NCBI GenBank assembly: GCA_027405735.1
Contig: JAPEHQ010000017.1
Span: 441,501 to 505,500 of the forward strand
Length of the DNA stretch: 64,000 nucleotides
DNA from: Mucor racemosus
Lineage: Eukaryota; Mucoromycota; Mucoromycetes; Mucorales; Mucoraceae
Direction of reading: 5' to 3'
Part shown: positions 35,796 to 46,622 of the stretch, in pieces
Position numbering within the stretch: the stretch's first letter is position 1
How the letters are laid out: each line of letters begins with the position of its first letter
Made by a program: the position numbers and the translations under genes
The notes under the pieces: model-generated
Databases searched by the model: none
Seen by the model: the letters and a program-made list of their open reading frames with translations, nothing else
What the model was told of the DNA's origin: nothing

Positions 35796-36655
35796 TTGTG
35801 TCCAGTGAATATGGTTAAAAAGATAACAGTATGCACATGGGCATAACAAAAGAAACTGCACACGAGCACAACGCTAACCCTGTATGTGCGGAATTATATA
35901 TTCTGTCCATGCGCATAACATTAATCCCATGTGTGTATGATAATAAAATCTGACCATGAGCATAATGAGCTGATTATATAGGCACAAACTGGTTTGTACA
36001 TGAGCATCGTGCCGTTCTCAAAATTTCATTGCATTTTTTTTTACTGGAATGGGGTTTTAAATTACATTTGTTTTTATTAATATAAATTATAGATAATACA
36101 ATTCAATACGTTGTTGATGTTGAGCAATACATGCAAGAACCAATATGTTTCCGATTACCATCATTTGTAAATATGTTTATAGCCATAATGTTTACAGCAA
36201 CAATGGTTTTTGCCCGAGTATAAACTTGAATAAAACTTACTGCTTAAATTTATATGCAATCCTAACCTGACATTATATATGTTACTTTATCACTCATAAA
36301 ATTTAAACAAATTAACCTTCTTTAAACTTACTATTTTTGTTTACAATTATCAGCTGTAAAAAGATTTGTTTTCAAGAACAGTATATGTATATACAATCAA
36401 ACAAGCATTTCTATTTTTAACTTCTCTTATATTTAACCATGTACGATCTGAAAATTCAGACTTTGTAGCGGACATTTTCGGCGCTCATTTTATCCTTACC
36501 AACACACATGATTTTGAACAAAAATCAGAAAAATCAAATTTTGATACCAAAGTCAACGTTTAAATATACTACATTGTGAGAAAAAATTGTAGCCATAACT
36601 AATACGCATTTTATAAAAGCTTAATATTAAATGTTAAGTAATGAAAATTTGTACT

Positions 36656-37202
36656 TGTTTAGGACATAGACTATACTGGGTACATGTATTACTAGTAGAA
36701 GTGCTCAAAGGATTATGTAGACATTATTCTTAGCATAGAAGGATGAGTATGAGGTGATAATGATGTATGCCAATTTTATTTCATTTAGTTATGTTACATT
36801 TAGTCTATGATGAAATGGTGTAGCCTGAGATCCTGAAGTGAGCCAATCATGAACTCGTTCCTGGAAATGGAATTCAACTATTCCATTTGTATCAACATTC
36901 ACAATCTAAAGTAAATCAAGCATGAAGATCCTATATACTTAACTTGGTCGTATCCTACTAAACTTGCTATGGCCAACCTATTATATCATCATGTTGTAAT
37001 CAACTAGTTCTTCAAGAAGATGAAATCATACTTTCATACACTCTGTATTGTAGACTCTATATCCACGCTTCCAAAACATATAAATACCCTGAATCCTGAT
37101 GTCGTTCGAGATGGATTCGTTATCTTTTTACCTACAATATACTCAATAAATATATCTAGTTTTAACTTTATTTTCTAGTTATTCATTGTGTATATTTAAA
37201 CA
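36656..37202 (+). mobile_element. Solo LTR, 547 bp, with 5-bp target duplication GTACT
   Basis: Starts TGTTTA and ends TAAACA, the canonical TG...CA ends with a 6-bp inverted terminus. It is flanked by GTACT at 36651-36655 and 37203-37207. A TATA-like tataaata lies near 37078 and AATAAATA near 37146, as expected for promoter and polyadenylation signals in an LTR. Copy 2 of family Q (about 40360-40380) lacks it. No internal retrotransposon sequence is present, so it arose by LTR-LTR recombination. Orientation is inferred from the TATA and polyadenylation order. Confidence 0.88.
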
Positions 37203-37650
37203 GTACTTTTGCCCCAAAAATGGATTTTTGGTTAAAGGATTTTCATGTAATATTTTACAATAAAAATGTTTGTTGTTTTTTATTGAGCAAATAGAGCGCT
37301 AAATTCTGTATATGTGTATATTTTTTGTTTTTATAATTGGTAGTATAATTAACTTTAGATTTGCAAAATCAGAAAAAAAAATTTAAAAAATGTCAAAATT
37401 GATGATCTAGACAAGAATAATTTTTGAAATTAATATTCTGCTTATAAGCCTTGTGAGTCTTAAAAATAAGAGATTTCATAATACTGGAAAAATTTTTCAA
37501 GGATTGACAGTGCTGTACCTACTTCGTTCAAGCTTATTACTGTAAATGTTTATACATGTTAATATTGTGTGGTGGTTTATTTGATGATAATATAGTCTTA
37601 CTTTATAATTATTGCGCTAGAGGTAATTTACATTGAGCTTTAGTCTTACT

Positions 37651-37900
37651 TCTCCAATATCATAAACAATAACATGGTCATCACTGGAACCTATTGCCGC
37701 CTTTTTACCCTTTTTGCCCTCTTTGTCCCAAGCCAATTTATTCAATGCTTTATCAGAACCAACTTAAGTACTACTTACAAATGGTTCCTCGGTATTTGCA
37801 TTCAAATTCCAAACATTAATTTGACTGGTTCCATCTACAGTAGTATCAAACGTATCATTAGCCTGCCTTATGATAAATGTCAATCTAAAATTAGGAACAT
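37651..37900 (-). pseudogene. Dynein intermediate chain WD-repeat fragment (family Q copy 1)
   Basis: The minus strand encodes DTTVDGTSQINVWNLNANTE, a GTAAGT donor-like junction, an in-frame TAA, then VGSDKALNKLAWDKEGKK, a 3-codon GKK duplication, AAIGSSDDHVIVYDIGE and a GTAAGA donor. These are the last WD repeats of cytoplasmic dynein intermediate chain. Retained intron junctions show it was copied as genomic DNA, not from mRNA. No complete gene is in the window. A non-functional fragment. Confidence 0.65.
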
Positions 37901-38010
37901 CCCATTGTCATTGTTATAATAAGCTATATATGAAAAGCTTGATTTTTAATAATATAGCAATTGAATAAAAAACGAGATGATATTAATAGCATATGGTGAT
38001 GAGTATTTAC

Positions 38011-38083
38011 CATCTAAATAAGTTTGATGAAGTATGCTTTTAAATCCTTTTAAAAATTCTGAGGCAAACACAATATCTTGGTC
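38011..38083 (-). other. Isolated exon-like segment
   Basis: Between a TACAG acceptor and a GTAAAT donor on the minus strand lie 73 nt with one fully open frame (DQDIVFASEFLKGFKSILHQ...). Upstream on the same strand another open stretch begins MPKTLEAFFLAMQQIIVQYD near 38196. I do not recognise either; they may be remnants of another captured or decayed gene. Confidence 0.2.
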
Positions 38084-38800
38084 CTGTAATTTTTATCCTT
38101 ATCATTTTTGTACCAGTTGTGTTTTCTCTGATTCATTAATATTCCGTCATATTGAACGATGATTTGTTGCATTGCCAAAAAAAATGCTTCAAGGGTTTTC
38201 GGCATATCAAATTATGCGATTTAGTAACAATGATTTACGCTTATATTCTGGTATTAACTCTTTTATTTTTGGACAGATATCAACAAACCATGGAGGGAAG
38301 GTATACCGTATTTGAATATTTGACGGAATTGGACTCAATATTGAACAAAACAATTTGAAAATCATATTATAACCATCCAAAAAGCATCTGAAACAAATTT
38401 GACAGCAGAATCTCTGTCTCGGCAAATTCTGACACTAGTAACTTCCAACTTTACATGAGGGTAGTAGGTACAAACCTTGGACACAATGGTATTAAATGAC
38501 TACTTCCACAATTGTATTATGTCGAGAAAATCATCTCCAAAGTGCGCCTATAGGTTGCTGCATACCTTTATTAAAAACAATAACAAATACAATTTCTATG
38601 TATGAATACTAATTCAAGTGTTATATCAAAAGATACTAATATAAAAATACTCTGCTAAAAGATACATTTTATTAATTCATTGATGCTTCGTATTTATATG
38701 TTTCCTAAATGGTTATATGATTACCAATATTATTAATGAATTGCCGGGTATTGAGGTACTTGATATGATTTGGGAACAAATCATATACAATGGAATCTGT

Positions 38801-39010
38801 GGAATTAGGAATCTGTGATTGTATCATTTGAATAAGATGTAGGATTGCTTATGTTTCATTGCTACGGATTGTTCCTGAATGTTCCTGATAGTCGCTGTTA
38901 ATGCTAGTGGTTATGTATGACATTTAGTATGAGTTACTAAATGTCATGCCATGTTGGATTTCAATAGTTGTTCCTGGATTTCTACATCTAGGTAAACTTA
39001 TGATATATCA
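38801..39010. repeat. Dispersed repeat with 13-bp-stem hairpin (copy 2)
   Basis: Second copy of the segment at 1-220, with only a few substitutions. The hairpin ATGACATTTAGTA / TACTAAATGTCAT is perfectly kept at 38917-38947. Similarity to the first copy stops soon after the 'gtaaactt.tgatatatca' run. Confidence 0.8.
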
Positions 39011-40137
39011 TCAAGTAAAATTCAATTCCACACGGACATACACATAAAAATTAAAGAGGTACTACACATATTTTAGGTGTAGATAATTTGTAATAAAATG
39101 TCTGTAAATTTGAAAACAAATCTCATACCATATAATGTTTGAAAAAAATTACTAGGTTACAAAGACTATTGTATTTTATTTGTAATATAGTATAAACAAA
39201 CCATTTGATTGAAAGGGGGAATAATAAATTATAAAATTTGAAAGCAAAAATAATAGATATATGAACAAAGAAAAGATTATGAGTCTTTTTTGTCTTGGAG
39301 GAGATTACAATTTTATACTAGAATAGTTATAGTACAATGACACGCTTCCAAATAATATTTATCAAGCAATTTGCAAGCACAAAGCCCCACAGTTCCCAAC
39401 AGTACCATTTAGGTAAACAATGGTAATTAGGCAAGACATTAGATTGTTCTTTTTTTTTGTGTATCTATATCATTTGAAATTTTATCACTTTCCTGGAACA
39501 TTTTTTCGTGAGTTTGTAACCAGTTCTAGCTTTTCATTGGATAGATATAAATATCATTGCCTTCGATTTGATCTGGTAATCAAGGAATACGTCCAAAAAT
39601 ACAGTAGTAAATAATGATATTTGATCTTAGAATTTAGTTAAATGAAAATATCAATCTCTAATACATACTGCTACCTGCTACCTATATTAAAAACATTATT
39701 GGTCCCTTATGTTAGCATGCGTATTCAGATAAAAGAAAAGAATATCAGCTTGATAGTCTGATATGTCTTATCAAACGGTGAATAATATCCTTGGAATATA
39801 AAAACAAAAAGAGAGAAACAACACACGTAGAAAAGGATTTTCAAGGCTTTACATTAGTTAGCGCAATTAAAACCCTGCTAAATTGCACATTTCAGCCAAT
39901 GTAAAAGCAGCATTACAGCGCATCAACCCATAAACTAAAAAAAATAGGCAATATCTGTTATCATGGAAACATGCATTTTCTACCAGAAAAACCGTCTGTC
40001 ATATCATAAATTCATTAAAAAATTGCAAAAGCGAGCCCGTAGAATAACGCCGTAATTAAGCATAGCACGATTGAATGGCTAAGTCTCTTATACTATGGTA
40101 TATATCTAAGTTTTAAATAAAAAAGCGGTTCTTTTTT
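39011..40137. other. Intergenic, nothing recognised
   Basis: AT-rich sequence between repeats with only short unsupported ORFs; no RNA gene or terminal repeats were seen. Confidence 0.5.
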
Positions 40138-40935
40138 AAACTTTTCTTATATTTAACCATGTACGATCTGAAAATTCAGACTTTGTAGCGGACATTTTCG
40201 GGACTCATTCTATCCTTACCAACACTCATGATTTTCATCAAAAAACAGAAAAATTAAATTTTGATACCAAAATCAACGTTTAAATATACTACATTGTGAG
40301 AGAAAATTGTAGCCATGACTAATACACAGTTTATGAAAGTTTAATATTAAATGTTAAGTAATGAAACTTAGCATCTTTGGCCCAAAAAACGGTTTTTTGA
40401 TTAAAGGATTTTCATGTTATATTTTGCAATAAAAATGTTTATTATTTTTTATTGAGCAAATAGAGCGCTAAATGCTGCATATGTGCATATTTTTTGTTTT
40501 TATAATTGGTAGTATAATTAACTCTAGATTTGCAAAACCAAAAAAAAAAATTAAAAAATGTCAAAATTGAGGATCTGGGCAAAAATAATTTTCTAAATTA
40601 ATATTCCGCTTATAAGCCTTGTAAGTCTTAAAAATAAGAGATTTTATAACACTTGAGAACTTTTTCAAGAATTTGCGATGCTGTACCCACTTGATTCAAG
40701 CTTATTCCTGTAAATATTTATACATGTTAATATTGTGTAGTAGTTTATTTGATGATGATATAGTCTCACGTAATAATTAATGCGCTAGAAGTGATTTACA
40801 TTAAGTTTTAGTCTTATCCCTCCAACATCATAAACATAAACATGGCCATCACTGGAACCTATTGCCGCCTTTTTACCTTCTTTGTCCCAAGCCAATTTAT
40901 TCAATGCTTTATCAGAACCAACGTACTAACCTATA
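40138..40935 (+). repeat. Dispersed repeat family Q, copy 2 (uninterrupted)
   Basis: Continuous copy that gives the empty-site versions of both the solo LTR (near 40370) and the LINE target (catgattttcatcaaaaaac near 40230). Its right end carries the second dynein intermediate-chain fragment. Confidence 0.85.
40821..40930 (-). pseudogene. Dynein intermediate chain WD-repeat fragment (family Q copy 2)
   Basis: On the minus strand, after a TTTTTATAG acceptor, it reads VGSDKALNKLAWDKEGKK, then AAIGSSDGHVYVYDVGG, with no stop inside. It lacks the GKK duplication of copy 1, and the downstream donor GAAGTAAGA has changed to GGGATAAGA. A genomic fragment with intron junctions. The original gene is elsewhere. 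Confidence 0.65.
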
Positions 40936-43399
40936 AAAATTGATTTATTAGTAAAATCAATTATAATTTATAAATAACAAGCTAATAAGTAATAATTATG
41001 GTATACCTTTAATAGTTGGTAGTGATATACAAGACAAAAGCTTGATTTCCTCTTCTTAGCTGTTGGCCACTAAATAGAAATAAATGCTTTTTAGAAACTA
41101 AATAGACTAACATGAATTTATTTATTCATTCAAATCAAGTTAATGCTATACATACTTTTATAATCACCAGTTTTTCTCCAGGTAGGCAGGTAGTAGTATA
41201 TCGACGTTAGACCAAAAAAAGCACTGATTATAACGTAGATAATGGAACAAAATGATTAAGTCCTGAGCGCTTTTTTTGTTCGAGAAAAATATTGTAACGT
41301 GCCCTAACATTAACAGTTAATAATTCATTTCCAAATAAACAATAGGAAAAACATGTACTACTTGTACCTGCTACTTGATTTCAGTTTGCAGTGAAATTAC
41401 ATACTAAAAACGCTTGATAACAATAAAACAACCTAAATTCCAAGTGTCGCTCATAAAATATGATGCCACTTGAAATGTGAACAACAATAATAAACAAACG
41501 CTTCAATTGAACACAATAACAAACGCATGCTAAAAATATGAAATATCTTTTTTGAATCATACATGTCGTGTAGATGATAGCACCCTTGATCACAGCGCAA
41601 TCAATTACACAAATGAGATAGTATATATCAAAACAGGATTCTATCCAAATCAATAATAATAATAAACAAAAATATCAATTTAGTCAACTACTCATCTATA
41701 TCGAAGTTGCACTATCAATATAAATAAGATTCAAGCATATAAAAAACTACCCCTTAAAAATCAAGATTACATAAAATAGATATAACAGAAATAAACAAAA
41801 CAACCATTTCCCAAAAGGTCGATATTGTCACACTTGACATACAATCCCTTATGGTCAATGCTCTACACAATTTACCCCTTAAAATATCAAATCAATAACA
41901 ATATACTCAAAACTGGAAGATTACTAAATATACATCCATTCAAGTCTGATGGTATCCAAGTTCTCCAAATCACTATAAATATCCTCATACTTTTCAATTA
42001 TTTTGACTCTTCAGAAATCTTTTGTAATAAAAACTTTAGCTGATAATTATAATTGTATTTCTACTGCTTTTATTTTTTATACTTTTTTTTATTTTATTAG
42101 TAAATAATTTCGTCATTTACTGCACAGTTTATAAAAACACATTAGTCTTTTTGTTGTAGTTCTAAACGTAAATAAAATAGCTGAGGAAATAGTAGAGAAG
42201 AAAAAAGATTTTGTGTGTTACAAACAGGAATTTACAAAGGCATAAATACTTTTAATGTTACCAAACAGGTTGTTGTCGTTGTTCCCATTTTGTTCCCAAA
42301 AAGGAGAACATGGGCAGAACTCTTTCAAATCCCAAATTTCAAATTGATATATCTTGTCAATAAGGCAATTCTGTTGAATCAGAGTAACTCAGATCTGTTT
42401 TAAACCATTCAAATTATCTTCGTTATTAATTATATTATGATTGATAATACTTAATAAATTGACTAAAAAACCTTGATTTTATTGCTCTGCTCATCTGGGC
42501 TGCCTGATATGCACAAAAGTGTTTATTCTGCAATCTGTGCAGATCACTATGCCCATGGGAAGCATAATTCGGCCGTAGTGGTAGTTAATCATATTTGGAT
42601 TTATATCAGTTCCTGCTTCAGTCATTATCAGTTAGAAATTGGTTTTTCACCAACTTTAATTTATCCTTAATAATGGACTTCAGGGTAATTATTACTGCAT
42701 GAACAATACTATTTAAGGCATATCACTCTTCACCCAAGAAGCACTTCATATGTAAAAGTCTAAGCATAATAATGCCCAAAGGTATGTAGCTTCCTTTAAT
42801 TTATTATTTATCATCATGCATGTTGTTGTATTCCACCAAACACCATGCTTTATCATATTCTGTAGTATAAATACATCTTATTGCAATCTATTGACTATGA
42901 CATGCATTGAACCGCAAAGTCTTGATTTTGGATATTATAATTGAGAAACTCCTAGCGTACTAAGCATATCCAGCAGCAATTAACAAGAACGTTTGGACAT
43001 CGATTCTGACACCATCTAATTTTATCCCAGCGGTTAGTTAATCAAATAGCTATCAAATCAACATCCAAGCATATTTAGCGCAACATTAAAACAAGGCAAC
43101 TCACAAGCTCTGTAAGCACGGTTAAATTATGATTGATCCATTTTAATCCATAGATTACTATCAAACAGATCTAATGGTTTAATAATGCCTTCAATTATTA
43201 CATATCAGGATCTCAACAATGCCAAATCAATATACAGTAAAAGACCATCATACTTTTATATCTAAATAAACGATATCTTGTTTCTTGTTTTTATTAGACA
43301 GTTAAAGAAATGATTCATTGCTCATTCTCTTTTAATTATATTCTTTTTTAAGTATTATTTATTAAACATGAAAATATAGGACACAACAGGTAGTTTTAT
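40936..43399. other. Gene-free AT-rich region
   Basis: About 2.5 kb of short ORFs without recognisable domains. No terminal repeats or RNA genes found. It may contain decayed repeats too diverged to see by eye. Confidence 0.5.
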
Positions 43400-43727
43400 T
43401 ATTGGACAGGAATATCATGTTTTGCTGATGATGGTTTTCTCAATTCACAGTCATTTGTGAAAGTAGAAGTATAAATTTTTATGCAGGATATATTTAAATC
43501 TATCATCATGTATAATTAAAGATTAATTGAATCAATATTCACAAGGATAGGATTTTTTTCTTTGCTTTCTGCAGTTGTAAATATTAGTTTATTATTTTGT
43601 AAAGCTTAAAACTCATTATCCAGGGCTTAATTTCCGTGTTCACATGATAGGCCTAATTGATTACTACTCTGCATTTTTTGTTTTAGCAAAAAATATTGGT
43701 TTTTCGTTGAGATAATCAAAATAATAG
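43400..43727 (+). repeat. Dispersed repeat family R, copy C, left part
   Basis: Matches copy B from about 32080 and continues through 'aaaaatattggtttttcgtt' to 'gataatcaaaataatag', where the Crypton begins. Copy B near 32980 runs on without interruption. Confidence 0.8.
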
Positions 43728-43936
43728 GGACTTATCTTCAAGTTCGCATACTGAGTCCCGGACTCAAGTCCCACCCTAATGAGGGACTTCAAATCAATAA
43801 ATGTCTTATGATCCGCTTTCTGCATGAAATGTTTCACAAATAAATATTACTGAGAGCTGTCATCGAAGAGAATATTCTTAATTTTAACAAATAAATAATA
43901 AACAAACCATTTGAAAAAGAATAATCCACTTATACA

Positions 43937-46296
43937 ATGACTAAGAAAACTGCAACTGCATCTATTGATAGTAGAATGTCCGCTTCATCTTCTACCTTGA
44001 TTGATAATGATATTGATATGATCAATATGATTGTCACTAATGATATTGATACGGTCAATACTGATATGGTTGACAACAACCAAAATGATGGTTCCAATGT
44101 AATATATGACATGGCAAGGAGTCTTGAAATTACTGCTGAACAAGCTCAAGATAATAGACCCATGAACACTAAAAAAGCATATTCAGCGAAAGCTAAAGAG
44201 TTTCTTACATGGGCAGAGAAAACCTTTGTACATGAAGATAAATTGCAAAGAGGAATTGTTTCTGGGGAAAAATTAAATTATTTTCTACACAAGGAGGTGA
44301 AAGCAAAGAATATTGCTAATGAATTTAGCTTTTGATACTAACTGTCTTGTACGCCCTTATTATCCCAGGTTTTAAATCGTTTCTCTCGCAGAAAGACGAA
44401 AACAAAAGCAGCTCAAAGAATCAAATTTTCAACTGTCGAACAATACATAGCAGCAATTACAGATCTATACAAGACACAAGTTATAAAGAAAATAAATTGT
44501 AATAAAAATCCAAGAAAAGTAATTGCAAGCGTATTGAAAAGTGCTAAAGAACGAGAATTCCAGACCAAGAGATCTAATTGCAAAGATCGTGGAGAAGGAA
44601 CACTTGCCGATGGTTATACTTCATTAGATCAAGTAGCAAATGTCATACAGTTCTATTTGAATAGCCAAAGAAATCATGGAGAAAACTTGAGAGATGCTGC
44701 CGCATTTCTTTTCTCCCATTATTTTCTACTACGAGGACAATCTATCAGGCATGCTGAATTGACAGATTTTCAAACAGTTAATTTAGATAATGAGAGTATC
44801 AGGCCTGACATAGAATGTCCTGCTCTGGTGATGGTGTTGCGACAGGGAAAAACAAACAAAAATAACCGCTTGGAACTTGGTGGCTGCATCCGTAACACTC
44901 GCGTTGAAATTTGCCCTATAATGTCTCTTGGCCTATATTTGTTTTGGCGTTTTCATGTTGAGAATGAGCCGTTTCCCGACTTCACTACTTCTCATAATTG
45001 GTATTTTATAAAGCTTTTTAAATCTGATAACCAGGATTTAAAGAAAATCTGGAGCTACAACAGCCATCGTGATGCCGTTATAAGAGGATTAGATGGAGCA
45101 AAAATTTTCTCTAAAACAAAAACACATATAAACCGTGGCTCTTCTGCGAGGATGGCTGATCTTGCTGGTGTTCACGAAGACCAAATTCGTCGTCTCGGTC
45201 GTTGGAATAATACAACAATGAATGGTGCTTACCTTACTGGTTTGCCCAGGGAAGCAATGCGAGCAATGGCGGGTTTTACTATTCAGCAAGGACAATTTTA
45301 CATTCCCAGGGCCTCACTGGATCCTCCTGAAGATTTGACCAAGTTGATTTTTCCCCTACTGGATGAATGGAACGATCGATTACTAGCTAAGAATGTTGGT
45401 AAGAATAATGGTGACCCTATGGAAGTTACCGTGGCTGCAAAAGCTTGCTTTCAACTGTTTTTTATGTTGAGAAAAATTATTATTCAAGATTCAATTGTGA
45501 TGATGGAGAAATTCCCCAATCATCCATTATGGCAAAATGAATTGTTTTCTAATCCTATGTTTTTAGAATATAAAGAGTAAGCACTTGTTTGTGTTTTATA
45601 TAGTATAAACTAATAAATCTTCTTCAAAGACGCATGACAGTGATCATGAAAGATAACAATGACCCTGCAAACATTTTGCTCCAACGTTGTGTTCCAATTT
45701 TAGAGGAAAAGATACGCATAATGCATAATGACCTTTCTTCAAAATTGAATGATCATCTCACTACTCAAGAAACAACTAATGATTATATAACCCGTCTAAT
45801 TACAGGTCAAGCAAGTATAAACCTCAGCGTGAACTTACCAGATTTACAAAATGGCCAATCTCACATTTCAGCAACCACAAAACCACAACAAAACTTGATG
45901 TCAAATTCCAATCCACCACCACCAACATTATCCTCATCATCATCAAATTCTCTTGAAGTTACAGAAAAGGTACCACATTACCAAATGAGTCGAGGAATTG
46001 TGTCCATCAAAGACTTGTGGAGAGAATGGAAACATGGTTTGTGCGGTGGATATGCGGTACAGGATTTGGAAGAAAAGTTTGGAACAAGATGGAGACGAGC
46101 AGAGAAGGAAAAGAAGTTCTTCAATAGAAGAAAACTTATCATCAAGACAATCGAGGATTACGCCATGAAAAGGAACATTAGTTTAGAAACTGCAGTAAAT
46201 ATTGCAGAACGAAGAAGATCACAGAAAGGATACTCGTTGCATTGGTTGGCGAATAACAAAATTGAAATCTTTGGAGTCAATGATGGCTCATTGTAA
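43937..46296 (+). CDS. Crypton tyrosine recombinase with NDC10-II-like and GCR1_C domains
   Basis: Three exons join in frame: 43937-44296, 44369-45576 and 45630-46296, total 2235 nt, 744 residues. Intron 1 (72 nt) has a perfect TACTAAC branch point; intron 2 (53 nt) runs GTAAGC to AAAG. Residues about 75-125 form a SAM-like core-binding domain (NTKKAYSAKAKEFLTWAEK). The catalytic part includes RGQSIRHAEL (first Arg), RQGKTNK, THINRGSSARMADLAG (the H-x-x-R pair), then RRLGRWNNTTMNGAYLTGL with the likely nucleophilic Tyr. About residues 610-735 form the GCR1_C DNA-binding domain (SIKDLWREWKHGLCGG...FGTRWRRAEKEKKFFNRRK). All key residues remain, so it may be active. Start ATG is the first after the element's left end. 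Confidence 0.88.
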
Positions 46297-46514
46297 TAGC
46301 TTTTTCTATTCTTTCTTTGCATTTCTTTATATTTTATTATTATTTCTATATATATACATATATATTCAATAAATAAACATCATTTAATTTACTGTAAATA
46401 CAACAAGTATCATAATATCATATTGAAGTCTAAGCATAACATTTTACAAAATGAAGTCGATCTTGCCATGATTGTATTGACATAAATTTATTATTTTTTC
46501 CCTGGGGACTTGAT

Positions 46515-46540
46515 CCGTAAATAAGTGCACTTATTTACGG
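46515..46540. promoter_or_regulatory. 26-bp perfect palindrome near the Crypton right end
   Basis: Two 13-nt arms, CCGTAAATAAGTG and its exact complement, meet without a spacer. A partial second copy (aaataagtgagcttatt) follows about 15 bp later. It lies about 80 bp inside the right end and is a plausible dimer binding site for the element's recombinase. Confidence 0.7.
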
Positions 46541-46622
46541 TTGTTTCTCAAATAAGTGAGCTTATTAGCATACTGGGTTCTAATAGTGTAGGGGACTTCC
46601 GGGACTTCCGAGGACTTCGACA

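Larger units (their letters stand above)
34531..36414. other. Gene-free region with a GC-rich island and tRNA-like sequence
   Basis: No protein gene seen. Two short segments stand out and are listed separately: a pol III B-box-like sequence at 35252-35332 and a GC-rich potential hairpin RNA at 35699-35795. Between about 35830 and 36010, variants of 'catg.gcataac' recur four or five times, mostly about 45 bp apart. Confidence 0.45.
36415..38000 (+). repeat. Dispersed repeat family Q, copy 1 (interrupted by a solo LTR)
   Basis: Matches 40138-40935 in two blocks: 36415-36655 and 37203 to about 37775. Between the blocks lies the solo LTR. Landmarks are 'ccatgtacgatctgaaaatt', 'tgagcaaatagagcgctaaa' and 'actggaacctattgccgcct'. 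The right part carries a dynein intermediate-chain gene fragment on the minus strand, which in this copy extends further upstream than in copy 2. Confidence 0.85.
43728..46622 (+). mobile_element. Crypton (tyrosine-recombinase DNA transposon), intact
   Basis: A 2.9-kb insert splitting repeat copy C. The direct repeat caaaataatag flanks it (43717-43727 and 46623-46633); copy B shows only one such sequence at the empty site. It carries one intact gene with a tyrosine recombinase and a GCR1_C-type DNA-binding domain, the Crypton signature. Both ends are rich in GGGACTT motifs: left GGACTTATC and GAGGGACTTC, right GGGGACTTCC, GGGACTTCC and GAGGACTTCG. A 26-bp perfect palindrome lies at 46515-46540. 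It has no long terminal inverted repeats. Confidence 0.85.

Noticed and set aside
42473..42670. 65-codon ORF with several His/Cys residues
   Set aside because: No recognisable domain and no supporting neighbours or splice signals.
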